A stretch of DNA of 64,000 nt from Helicobacter ganmani (GTDB taxonomy: Bacteria > Campylobacterota > Campylobacteria > Campylobacterales > Helicobacteraceae): assembly GCF_003364315.1 (NCBI RefSeq), contig NZ_NXLS01000009.1, positions 1 through 64,000 of the forward strand, written 5' to 3'. The notes under the pieces were generated by a model. The model was given only the letters and a program-made list of their open reading frames with translations, searched no databases and was not told the DNA's origin. Below are positions 55,162 to 62,931 of this stretch, one piece after another. The translations under genes and the position numbers were made by a program. Within the stretch, counting starts at the first letter, position 1. Each line of letters opens with the position of its first letter.

Positions 55162-55986
55162 TTAACTTACGCACTTCTTGAAAAAAGGCAAGATAAGCAA
55201 AGATTCGCCCCCCCCCCGCACAGAATTAGCAGTAATGAGTGCTTTACCTAATTTATAAGTAAAGCATTCTTTTTCTTTTAAAGCTTGTTTGTAATCTGTA
55301 TAGGATTCTAAAGGAGGAAGTTTTAAGCTAGGATTCTTTGCAACTCTTGCTTCATAATCTGCAATTTCTTTTCTATGTGTTTCTTTGATATAAGATAACA
55401 CATAAGGCATTCGGATATATCCCCATAAACTTTTAGAGTTTAGAATCATTGCAGAACCTAGTTTGTAGGCGAGGTGGGAGTGGATTCTATGGGTGGCGGT
55501 TACAAGGTAAATGCTAGGGGTTGGGGTTTCTTTGATGACTTCTTTGGGGGGTGGGGACTTTGTCAATCGCATTGCAACACAATATTCCTCAATAATCTCT
55601 TTGATAGCTTTTACATTAGGAATAAGAAAATCAAAGTCATATTCCGATTCCACAATGATATTTGCACAATTAAATGGAATCTCATAATCCCACTTGCCAC
55701 CTTTAGCCAACAAAAAATCAATCAGGTTAAAATAAGAAATCGTATAAGAATGAGGGTTTAAAATCACAGCTTCACTTTTTTCTGTGCAACAATTTGTTTC
55801 ATCAAATGCACAAAAACTTTTATCATCTAAGAGCAATGGAGTATTAAGGGTGTTAAACAAGCGAATCAGTGAGCTACTTTTGGAGATTTGGCGATTTTGC
55901 GTCATCACACGAATACTAGAATAAACATTATAGCTGCTACACTGATTTTTTGGTCTCTCATTATTCCACGCGTGGATTCCAAGCAA
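55162..55986 (-). CDS. downstream part of a phase-variable SGNH-type surface gene, frameshifted
   Basis: 274 residues as read. It has repeated YKLG modules: ATHRIHSHLAYKLGSAMILNSKS (about 167-189) and CFTYKLGKALITAN (about 240-253), as in Campylobacter and Helicobacter surface-glycan proteins. The run of 10 G (55208-55217) puts the tail into ESLLILPFFKKCVS; one more G (11) or two fewer (8) gives FAYLAFFQEVRKLKKE, which continues to a stop at 55133. The TTG start (55986) has no clear site upstream; the frame continues upstream without a stop to the poly-G tract at 56089. It is best seen as the second half of one gene. Confidence 0.6.
   Translation of the reverse strand: MLGIHAWNNERPKNQCSSYNVYSSIRVMTQNRQISKSSSLIRLFNTLNTPLLLDDKSFCAFDETNCCTEKSEAVILNPHSYTISYFNLIDFLLAKGGKWDYEIPFNCANIIVESEYDFDFLIPNVKAIKEIIEEYCVAMRLTKSPPPKEVIKETPTPSIYLVTATHRIHSHLAYKLGSAMILNSKSLWGYIRMPYVLSYIKETHRKEIADYEARVAKNPSLKLPPLESYTDYKQALKEKECFTYKLGKALITANSVRGGGESLLILPFFKKCVS
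55208..55217 (-). repeat. poly-G tract of 10 in coding sequence
   Basis: Ten G on the minus strand, near the end of the frame. The register here gives a truncated tail; 8, 11 or 14 G would join to the lysine-rich C-terminus. Confidence 0.9.
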
Positions 55987-56021
55987 TGTCCAACCCGCAC
56001 AATTTTTGGGGAATTGGAGTC

Positions 56022-56720
56022 TTATGCCTTTTTGTAAGGGATAAGCTTCCTCGCAAAATACAGAATTTTGTAATCTAATAAGGGAAATCCCCCCCCCCCC
56101 GCAGAAGTCTGCATTTCTCTAGGTGTTAAGATTCTAAATTCTGGATTTGCATTGCAAGAGACTTTTTGTTTTGGACTTTTAAACAAATGGATACTTTTGA
56201 CAATATTTTGTCCAAAACAACTCATCAATCTTGCCATTTGGTGCGCTCCAAAACCACCATAGAATCCAAACATATTTTCTCTAATGTAATGCCCTTGCAT
56301 ATCTATACAATTAAAGCCATATTGATTTGCGCAAGACCTATGGGCATTGTCAATTGCTGTTGCATACTGATAGAGGCTTGGATTATAGGGCAAAAGCAAG
56401 ATGAGTACTTTTTTCTTTAAATGATACAATTCCTCATAAAGCCAATGGACACTAGCAAGAATGATTGAAAGAGGGACGAAACTATATCCGTGATGATTTG
56501 CAATCTCATTAATATTGCTTTCTGTAATAATTAAATCTGCAACTTGCAAGAATTCTTGATTTTTCTCTCGCTTTAATTCATAAAGGTTTTGCAGAGAAAT
56601 AGAACTGCCTAAAGCTAAATTCGTTAGCTTTACATTCTCTCCTCTTAGCCCTTTTTGTAAGCCATTTACCATTACAGAATTACTACCACCTAGTAAAACG
56701 ATAGAATAATTTTTCATCAT
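56022..56720 (-). CDS. upstream part of a phase-variable SGNH-hydrolase-like gene
   Basis: 232 residues as read. SGNH-type pieces are LLGGSNSV (block I-like), TNLALGSSISLQNL and FGAHQMARLM (block V-like), so it may be an O-acetyl- or other esterase or a related transferase acting on surface glycans. The poly-G tract of 12 (56089-56100) is 23 codons before the stop and gives the tail FPLLDYKILYFARKLIPYKKA. With 13 or 10 G, the frame reads ISLIRLQNSVFCEEAYPLQKG and runs uninterrupted into the next frame. The present register would leave the protein short. Confidence 0.65.
   Translation of the reverse strand: MMKNYSIVLLGGSNSVMVNGLQKGLRGENVKLTNLALGSSISLQNLYELKREKNQEFLQVADLIITESNINEIANHHGYSFVPLSIILASVHWLYEELYHLKKKVLILLLPYNPSLYQYATAIDNAHRSCANQYGFNCIDMQGHYIRENMFGFYGGFGAHQMARLMSCFGQNIVKSIHLFKSPKQKVSCNANPEFRILTPREMQTSAGGGGFPLLDYKILYFARKLIPYKKA
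56089..56100 (-). repeat. poly-G tract of 12 in coding sequence
   Basis: Twelve G on the minus strand inside the upstream half of the SGNH-type gene. Changing to 13 or 10 joins both halves; 12 (as here) or 11 keeps them apart. Confidence 0.92.
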
Positions 56721-56783
56721 TAATAAGCCTTTATAGAATTATGAATTGACGCTTGTTTGGATAAATTATACCATAAAGGTTAT

Positions 56784-56895
56784 GTCCTTGTGAGATTCTT
56801 TCATTTGGATTGCTTCGTTCGTTGCACTCTCTCGCAATGACATGTTAATATGCGTCATTGCGAGAAAATTTGTAAAATTGTCGTGGCAATCTATG
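56784..56895 (+). repeat. hairpin intergenic repeat, two opposed units
   Basis: An inverted unit (56784-56843, ending CTCGCAATGACAT) and a direct unit (56852-56895: CGTCATTGCGAG, AATTT-GTA-AAATT, GTCGTGGCAATCTATG). Face-to-face arrangement makes a longer palindrome. Confidence 0.6.
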
Positions 56896-56965
56896 AATTT
56901 TGGATTGTTTTAAAGATTCCATTGTGGAATCCATTTATGCACACTTAAAGAGTTACATTGGTTAC

Positions 56966-57310
56966 TTAAGAAACCCCAAGCACAAAGCCTACAAAAATCA
57001 CTAACGCTAACAAAAACGCGCTTAAGAGGCGATTGGTCCAAAGTGTGCCAAAAAACACAAGCAGTAACAAAGCGATTTTCACAACATCAATGAGCGCAAA
57101 CTCACTCAATAGCTGCACAATATCACGCATAAAAAACGCAGTCGCATACACAATCGCCCCAAGCATCGCCTGTGTGCTGTAAGTTAAAAAGCGATAAAAT
57201 CTACCATCTTGGTTGCCAAGCATGGAGTGATTAGCGAAGAAAAACGGCGTGATTCTGCAAATAAAAATACTCACTGCCGAAAAAATTAACAAAATCCAAA
57301 ACAAACTCAT
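56966..57310 (-). CDS. azlD: branched-chain amino-acid exporter subunit AzlD
   Basis: 114 residues with four hydrophobic segments. ICRITPFFFANHSMLG near the start is the AzlD motif. With AzlC it forms an exporter of branched-chain amino acids. It overlaps the azlC end by 4 bases. Confidence 0.85.
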   Translation of the reverse strand: MSLFWILLIFSAVSIFICRITPFFFANHSMLGNQDGRFYRFLTYSTQAMLGAIVYATAFFMRDIVQLLSEFALIDVVKIALLLLVFFGTLWTNRLLSAFLLALVIFVGFVLGVS

Positions 57311-58005
57311 CTTTGCCCCCTTATTGCACTTCTCCTCTGTGCTTCATCATAGACTAGCATCGCAAACCCTATCACAAAAGGCAGAATCAGCAGATAAAAT
57401 TTCGGGCTAAAAGCTATCATAAAGGGTGCGAGAATGAAGCCCCAAAAATAACTTCCCACTTCTTTGAGATTCGGATAATGCTTCGCTGCAAGCCCCGTAA
57501 ATTGCAGAGGCAAAACAAGAGAGACGATTTGTTTAAGCTCGGGCGAACTAAGAGCTGCTCCTGTGCTATATCCTATGCCTGTGCAAATGAGCGAAACAAG
57601 CCATATTGGCAAACCAAGCCCCAAAAAATAAGCAAAAGGCGATTCATTCATTTGCTTAAACTTAGAAATGCAACCACTAAACACAGAGGGGCAAATCAAA
57701 ATGCTAGAGAGTGAGAGCCAAAAAAGATTGGTGCGCTTTAAATAGGGAGCAAGTGTAGCAGACATTAGCAAAAATCTTGCATTCATCGCTAGAATCAAGG
57801 GAATCAAAATATAGCCATCATAATAACTCTGCACAAGCAAAAACTGCAAAGGTGTCGAAAACACAAAAAGTGTCGTGGATAGACTCTCAAAAAAACTTAA
57901 GCTATTTTCAAACGCATTCGCACCAATGGAAAGATAGAGAAAAATAAAAGAAACACCAAAAATAGAGGAATCTTTTATCCCATCAATGAAATAATTTTTT
58001 GTCAT
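57307..58005 (-). CDS. azlC: branched-chain amino-acid exporter subunit AzlC
   Basis: 232 residues with about six to seven hydrophobic segments and the AzlC motif GVSFIFLYLSIGANAFE near the start. It shares overlapping ends with azlD and with the upstream 155-residue gene (ATGA), so the three are cotranscribed. Confidence 0.88.
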   Translation of the reverse strand: MTKNYFIDGIKDSSIFGVSFIFLYLSIGANAFENSLSFFESLSTTLFVFSTPLQFLLVQSYYDGYILIPLILAMNARFLLMSATLAPYLKRTNLFWLSLSSILICPSVFSGCISKFKQMNESPFAYFLGLGLPIWLVSLICTGIGYSTGAALSSPELKQIVSLVLPLQFTGLAAKHYPNLKEVGSYFWGFILAPFMIAFSPKFYLLILPFVIGFAMLVYDEAQRRSAIRGQR

Positions 58006-58469
58006 ACTGCAACTCCAACGCGTAATGCTTCAAAACATTTTTGTGCTACTCCTTTGCTTCTTAACAAAACACGAGGCATACTAGAAAGTCTAGCAATATC
58101 ACCATTCTTATCCACTCCATTAAGGCTTTCTCTGCCGTGCAACGCCTTTTTATTGACAACCATAAGGAAACATTCCTCATCTCCAAAGGCGTAAGTCTCA
58201 CATTCTTTAAGCATTTCTCTAAACCTATTAATAAAGGCTTGACTTTTTTTATCCACACCCATCATTCTATCGCCCACTTCTCTATCAATACGAAAATCCA
58301 AATTAAATCCCAATCCAAAATCGTCTTTAAACAAGATTCGTTGTAAATGTGGGGGATAGTGTTGATGATTATCCCACCACTCTAGCATATCTTTAAAACA
58401 ATAGCCCCAATCTAGTGATAGCTCTTGTTCTTTCTCAAGATTTTCCCTTATCTTATCAATGTCATTCAT
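58002..58469 (-). CDS. protein of unknown function, weak dioxygenase-like end
   Basis: 155 residues, charged, no signal peptide. The C-terminal part FLMVVNKKALHGRESLNGV followed by SSMPRVLLRSKG is reminiscent of the metal-site His and Arg end of TauD/TfdA-type oxygenases (LHGR and a later R), but the first half of that fold is missing, so this may be only chance. It overlaps azlC by 4 bases. Confidence 0.4.
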   Translation of the reverse strand: MNDIDKIRENLEKEQELSLDWGYCFKDMLEWWDNHQHYPPHLQRILFKDDFGLGFNLDFRIDREVGDRMMGVDKKSQAFINRFREMLKECETYAFGDEECFLMVVNKKALHGRESLNGVDKNGDIARLSSMPRVLLRSKGVAQKCFEALRVGVAV

Positions 58470-58560
58470 TGCTTTTCCTTAGTATTTATTTTTTATTCTT
58501 TAAATATGAATAAGCTCACATTCTAACCAAAACCCTTACTTAAAAACAAGTTTTATCCGC

Positions 58561-58604
58561 TACAATGTTGAAGCATTTAAAACTTAGCAAAAATCTGCTA
58601 CAAT
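58561..58604 (+). promoter_or_regulatory. two -10 elements before rplI
   Basis: TACAAT at 58561-58566 and again at 58599-58604. The second lies 33 bases before the rplI start. Either could drive the rplI-hslV-hslU-era run. Confidence 0.45.
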
Positions 58605-58636
58605 ACTACCCATTTAAATAATTCCAAAGGAATGAA

Positions 58637-59083
58637 ATGAAAGTTTTATTATTGCAAGATGTTAAAGGTTTAGGTAAAAAAGGCGATATTTGTGAAGTTA
58701 AAGATGGTTATGGAAGAAATTTTTTAATAGGCAAAGGATTAGCAGATTTTGCCACCAATGAAGTGATTAACCGCTACAAAGCAGCGCAAAAAAGAGCGGC
58801 GGAACTTGCGGCAGAAGAAAAATCTCTAATGGAAATGACTGCGAAAAAAATCTCTGAAATTGTAGTAAAAATCGTCCAAAAAGTAGGAGCAAATGGCTCA
58901 CTTTATGGCGCAATTACCAAAGAGGATATTGCAGAATCTCTTGCAAAAGAACACCGCTTAGAAATAGACAAAAAAACGATTGAGCTAAAAACCCCCATTA
59001 AATCCACAGGAATTTATGAAGTAGAAATTAAGCTCGGACACGGAATCCACGCAACTTTAAAAGTTGATGTAGAGGCGCAATAA
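58637..59083 (+). CDS. rplI: 50S ribosomal protein L9
   Basis: 148 residues. N-terminal [35 protein letters not shown], the rRNA-binding domain, is joined by a long helix to the C-terminal domain. It binds 23S rRNA and stabilises the L1 stalk region. The stop codon overlaps the hslV start by 1 base. Confidence 0.97.
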   Translation: MKVLLLQDVKGLGKKGDICEVKDGYGRNFLIGKGLADFATNEVINRYKAAQKRAAELAAEEKSLMEMTAKKISEIVVKIVQKVGANGSLYGAITKEDIAESLAKEHRLEIDKKTIELKTPIKSTGIYEVEIKLGHGIHATLKVDVEAQ

Positions 59084-59616
59084 TGTTTGAAGCAACAACA
59101 ATTCTAGCTTACAAAAGCAATAAGGGGGCAGTGATTGGCGGCGATGGGCAAGTAACCTTTGGGAATTGCGTTTTAAAAGGAAATGCAACCAAAATCCGCA
59201 CACTCTATAATGGCAAGATTCTAAGTGGATTTGCAGGAAGCACAGCAGATGCTTTCACTCTTTTTGATATGTTTGAGCGAATCTTAGAAAACAAAAAGGG
59301 TGATTTGCTAAAATCTGTGATGGAATTTTCCAAAGAATGGCGCAAAGATAAGTATTTAAGACGATTAGAAGCGATGATGATTGTGCTAGATAAAGAACAT
59401 ATTTTTATCCTTAGCGGAACAGGAGATGTTGTAGAGCCAGAAGATGGCAAAATCGCAGCTATTGGAAGTGGGGGTAACTATGCTTTAAGTGCTGCACGCG
59501 CATTAGATAGATTCCATAGCACATTAGAACCCAAAGAAATTGTATTAGAATCTCTCAAAATCGCTGGAGAACTCTGCATTTATACGAATACAAATATCAA
59601 AATTTTAGAACTTTAA
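59083..59616 (+). CDS. hslV: HslV peptidase of the HslUV protease
   Basis: 177 residues. After removal of MFEA the catalytic N-terminal Thr is exposed (TTILAYK). GGDGQVTFG and [12 protein letters not shown]-type loops fit the proteasome beta-subunit fold. It forms a dodecamer gated by HslU. It abuts rplI and leads to hslU. Confidence 0.94.
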   Translation: MFEATTILAYKSNKGAVIGGDGQVTFGNCVLKGNATKIRTLYNGKILSGFAGSTADAFTLFDMFERILENKKGDLLKSVMEFSKEWRKDKYLRRLEAMMIVLDKEHIFILSGTGDVVEPEDGKIAAIGSGGNYALSAARALDRFHSTLEPKEIVLESLKIAGELCIYTNTNIKILEL

Positions 59617-59633
59617 GAAAAATAGGAAAAATC

Positions 59634-60974
59634 GTGGAAAATATGACAGCAATGACACCCAAAGCCATCGTAGAATATTTAGATGAATACATTATCGGAC
59701 AAAAAGACGCCAAAAAAGTCGTTGCGATTGCGCTTAGGAATCGCTACCGCCGCTTACAACTGCCCAAAGAGATTCAAGAAGAAGTAATGCCTAAAAATAT
59801 CTTAATGATTGGCTCAACAGGTGTAGGAAAAACAGAAATTGCAAGAAGAATGGCAAAAATGATGGGTTTGCCTTTTGTTAAAGTAGAGGCTAGTAAATAC
59901 ACAGAAGTAGGATTTGTCGGGCGTGATGTAGAATCTATGGTGCGTGATTTGGTTGTAGCGTCTATTAACTTAGTCAAAGAAGAATATCGCCACAAAATCA
60001 CAAAAGATATTGAAAAATATGTCCTAGATAAAATAATAGAAAAACTTATCCCTCCTCTACCCAAAGGAGCGAGCGAGCAAAAGATTGAAGAATATGAAAA
60101 TGCAAGCAGCAAAATGCGCACCAAAGTACAAAATGGAGAAATGGACCATTTAAAAATTGAGATTGAAGTGCCCAAAAGAGCCTTTGAGATTGAAGATGGT
60201 AATATGCCTGCTGAATTTGCAAAAGTGCAAGAAACGATTGCCAAAGTCTTTATTGCCTCTCCTAGAGAGAATCCCAAAAAAGAAGTAACAATCAAAGAAG
60301 CAAAGGAGCTACTTAAAATTGAAGCGAGCGAAGCACTGCTTGACTTGGAAGCAATTAAACACGAGGGGCTTAAGCGCGCAGAAAACAGCGGAATCATTTT
60401 TATAGATGAGATTGATAAAGTCGCCGTCAGTAGCAATGGACAAAGTCGTCAAGACCCAAGCAAAGAGGGCGTGCAACGCGATTTACTACCTATTGTAGAA
60501 GGCAGTGTCGTGAATACCAAATATGGCAGCATTAAAACAGACCATATTTTGTTTATTGCCGCAGGAGCATTTTCTTTGAGCAAGCCTAGCGATTTGATTG
60601 CTGAATTACAAGGACGTTTTCCCTTGCGTGTAGAACTAGATAATCTAGATGAAGAGGTGCTTTATAAGATTCTAACACAGACAAAAAATTCTATTTTAAG
60701 ACAATATGAAGCACTTTTGAATGTAGAAGGGGTTACTTTAAAGTTTGATGATTCTGCCATTCGGGCGTTGGCACATTATTCTCAAATAGCAAATGAAAAA
60801 ACAGAAGATATTGGGGCTAGACGACTGCATACGGTGGTAGAACAAGTGATAGAGGAAATTAGCTTTGAAGCAGAAAACTATCAAGGACAAGAAGTAGAAA
60901 TCACTGAATCCCTTGTAGCAGAGAAATTAGAAGCCCTTGTGGCAGATTCCGATGTAGCGCGTTATATTCTATAA
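59634..60974 (+). CDS. hslU: HslU ATPase of the HslUV protease
   Basis: 446 residues. Walker A GSTGVGKTEIARR (about 60-72), Walker B IIFIDEIDK (about 253-261), the I-domain between them, and GARRLHTVVEQVIEE at the C-terminal AAA part. The GTG at 59634 is the chosen start with AGGA nearby; an ATG three codons later (59643) is also possible. It unfolds substrates for HslV. Confidence 0.95.
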   Translation: MENMTAMTPKAIVEYLDEYIIGQKDAKKVVAIALRNRYRRLQLPKEIQEEVMPKNILMIGSTGVGKTEIARRMAKMMGLPFVKVEASKYTEVGFVGRDVESMVRDLVVASINLVKEEYRHKITKDIEKYVLDKIIEKLIPPLPKGASEQKIEEYENASSKMRTKVQNGEMDHLKIEIEVPKRAFEIEDGNMPAEFAKVQETIAKVFIASPRENPKKEVTIKEAKELLKIEASEALLDLEAIKHEGLKRAENSGIIFIDEIDKVAVSSNGQSRQDPSKEGVQRDLLPIVEGSVVNTKYGSIKTDHILFIAAGAFSLSKPSDLIAELQGRFPLRVELDNLDEEVLYKILTQTKNSILRQYEALLNVEGVTLKFDDSAIRALAHYSQIANEKTEDIGARRLHTVVEQVIEEISFEAENYQGQEVEITESLVAEKLEALVADSDVARYIL

Positions 60975-60988
60975 AAATCTTGGAATCA

Positions 60989-61930
60989 ATGAATTTGGAA
61001 AATCCTCATAATACTCTAATAGAAAAAACAGAATCCCAAGGGGTTTGTGATTCCACAAAAGCAGGATTTGCGGCTGTTCTTGGGCGTCCAAATGCAGGCA
61101 AAAGCACCTTTTTAAATACACTTGTGGGAGAAAAGCTTGCTCTTGTCTCCCACAAGGCAAACGCCACACGCAAACGTATGAATCTGATTCTTATGGAAGG
61201 AAAAACGCAGATTGTTTTTGTAGATACTCCCGGAATCCACACACAAGAAAAACTGCTTAATCAATATATGCTCCAAGAAGCACTCAAAGCAATGAGTGAT
61301 TGCGACTTATTGTTATTTTTAGCCCCTGTTACAGACAAAATTCACTTTTATGAAGAGTTTTTAAATAATGCCAAAAAGCCACATATTGTCTTACTGACAA
61401 AAACAGATTCTGTTCCCAAAGAAGAGCTTTTAAAAACTATTAAAATCTATGAAAAATACCAAAAAAATTATCAAGCTTTGATTCCTGTCTCTATCAAAGA
61501 TTTAGGAAGCTTAAAACGAGTAGTGGAAGTTGTGGCAAGGCTTATGCCACCAAATCCTTATTATTATGACCCTGAAATTCTTAGCCCAAATACCACTAAA
61601 GACATTGCAAAAGAGATGATTCGGGAAGCACTCTTTGATAATTTGAGTGATGAATTACCTTATGAAAGTGATGTACAAATCACATTATACAAAGAAAAAC
61701 CACACATCCACCACATTAAAGCGACGATTGTCGTGCATAAAACAAGTCAAAAAGGTATGGTGATTGGCAAAGGTGGCGCGACACTTAAGCGCATTGGACG
61801 TGAAGCGCGTTTAAAAATAGAATCTTTCGTCAGACAAAAGGTTTTTTTGGAGATTTTTGTAAAAGTCATTCCAAGCTGGTGCAAAGAACGCGAAAGTCTT
61901 AAAAAAATGGGGTATAATTTTGAGGATTAA
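60989..61930 (+). CDS. era: GTPase Era
   Basis: About 313 residues. G1 GRPNAGKSTFLN, G3 DTPGIH and G4 TKTD lie in the N-terminal GTPase, and the KH domain has GMVIGKGGATLKRIG (about 258-272). It helps mature the 16S rRNA and assemble the 30S. The TTG at 60980 is in frame, but ATG at 60989 is better placed. The N-terminus has about 20 extra residues before the first beta strand compared with E. coli. Confidence 0.93.
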   Translation: MNLENPHNTLIEKTESQGVCDSTKAGFAAVLGRPNAGKSTFLNTLVGEKLALVSHKANATRKRMNLILMEGKTQIVFVDTPGIHTQEKLLNQYMLQEALKAMSDCDLLLFLAPVTDKIHFYEEFLNNAKKPHIVLLTKTDSVPKEELLKTIKIYEKYQKNYQALIPVSIKDLGSLKRVVEVVARLMPPNPYYYDPEILSPNTTKDIAKEMIREALFDNLSDELPYESDVQITLYKEKPHIHHIKATIVVHKTSQKGMVIGKGGATLKRIGREARLKIESFVRQKVFLEIFVKVIPSWCKERESLKKMGYNFED

Positions 61931-61950
61931 TTACAATAAATGGAGTGTTT

Positions 61951-62925
61951 ATGAGAATTTTTAAAGTCTTTGGGTTATTTTTGACAATCATAATGGCGCA
62001 AGCCAATGACTTTGAATGGGTAAAGATTTACAATGAAGGTGGCATTAAAGCACTAGAGCGCAAGATAGAATCCGTGATTCAAAGTCCTGCCTATTGGGAA
62101 GATGCCTTAAAATCACAAGATACGCGGTTTGGATATTATGAGGATTTGCAATATTTATTTATAGCAACCAAAAACAAACCGACTTTAAAGCTTTATTCTT
62201 TGGAAAACAAGCAATGGAATGAAAGACTTAATGTCAATAGTTTGGTTGGTTCTAAAGGCGGACATAAGGAGAAAGAGGGAGATTTAGCCACCCCTATTGG
62301 TGTTTATACACTTAATGCACGTTTAACAAATTTAGACCAATATTATGGACCTCTTGCTTTTAGCACAAGTTATCCTAACCTCTTTGATAGACTTCAAAAA
62401 CGCACAGGGGGTGGCATTTGGATTCACGGAATGCCTCTTAATGGTAATCGTGAGGAGCTAAATACACGTGGTTGCATTGCGATTGAAAATGATATTTTAA
62501 GCTCGGCAGACAAGATTATCAATTACAGAGATTCTTTGCTTATCACTTATAATAACAATATAAAAGAAGTGAGTAAGAGTGATTTGAGCGTATTGCTAGC
62601 TAACTTATATGCTTGGAAGGAATCTTGGAAAACGAATGATGTGAAAAAATATTTAGGATTTTATAGCCCTAATTTTGTGCGTTTTGACGGAATGAAATTC
62701 AATGATTTCACACAAAACAAACAAAGAATCTTTGCAAAAAAAGAATCCAAACAAATTGTATTTTCTAAAATCAATATTACACCCTACCCTAATGAAGAAA
62801 ATAGGAATTTATTTAGAATCTCATTTTTTGAAGATTACAAAGCTCCAAGCTACAATTTCCATGGCAAAAAAGAACTTTATGTGGAGTTAAAAGATTCTAA
62901 AATGCAAATTTTAGTAGAGCAATAA
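61951..62925 (+). CDS. Csd6-like L,D-transpeptidase-fold cell-shape protein
   Basis: 324 residues with a signal peptide (about 1-18). The YkuD catalytic region is IWIHGMPLNGNREELNTRGCIAI, with His and Cys in place. An NTF2-like C-terminal domain follows (about 215-324). The layout matches H. pylori Csd6, which trims peptidoglycan stem peptides or flagellin sugars and sets helical shape. The ATG at 61951 follows GGAG; the frame opens at a GTG two codons earlier. Confidence 0.85.
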   Translation: MRIFKVFGLFLTIIMAQANDFEWVKIYNEGGIKALERKIESVIQSPAYWEDALKSQDTRFGYYEDLQYLFIATKNKPTLKLYSLENKQWNERLNVNSLVGSKGGHKEKEGDLATPIGVYTLNARLTNLDQYYGPLAFSTSYPNLFDRLQKRTGGGIWIHGMPLNGNREELNTRGCIAIENDILSSADKIINYRDSLLITYNNNIKEVSKSDLSVLLANLYAWKESWKTNDVKKYLGFYSPNFVRFDGMKFNDFTQNKQRIFAKKESKQIVFSKINITPYPNEENRNLFRISFFEDYKAPSYNFHGKKELYVELKDSKMQILVEQ

Positions 62926-62931
62926 AGAGAG

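Noticed and set aside
58002-58469. Calling the 155-residue gene a TauD-type dioxygenase
   Set aside because: Only a short LHGR-like end fits; the metal-binding HxD part is absent, so it is left as unknown.
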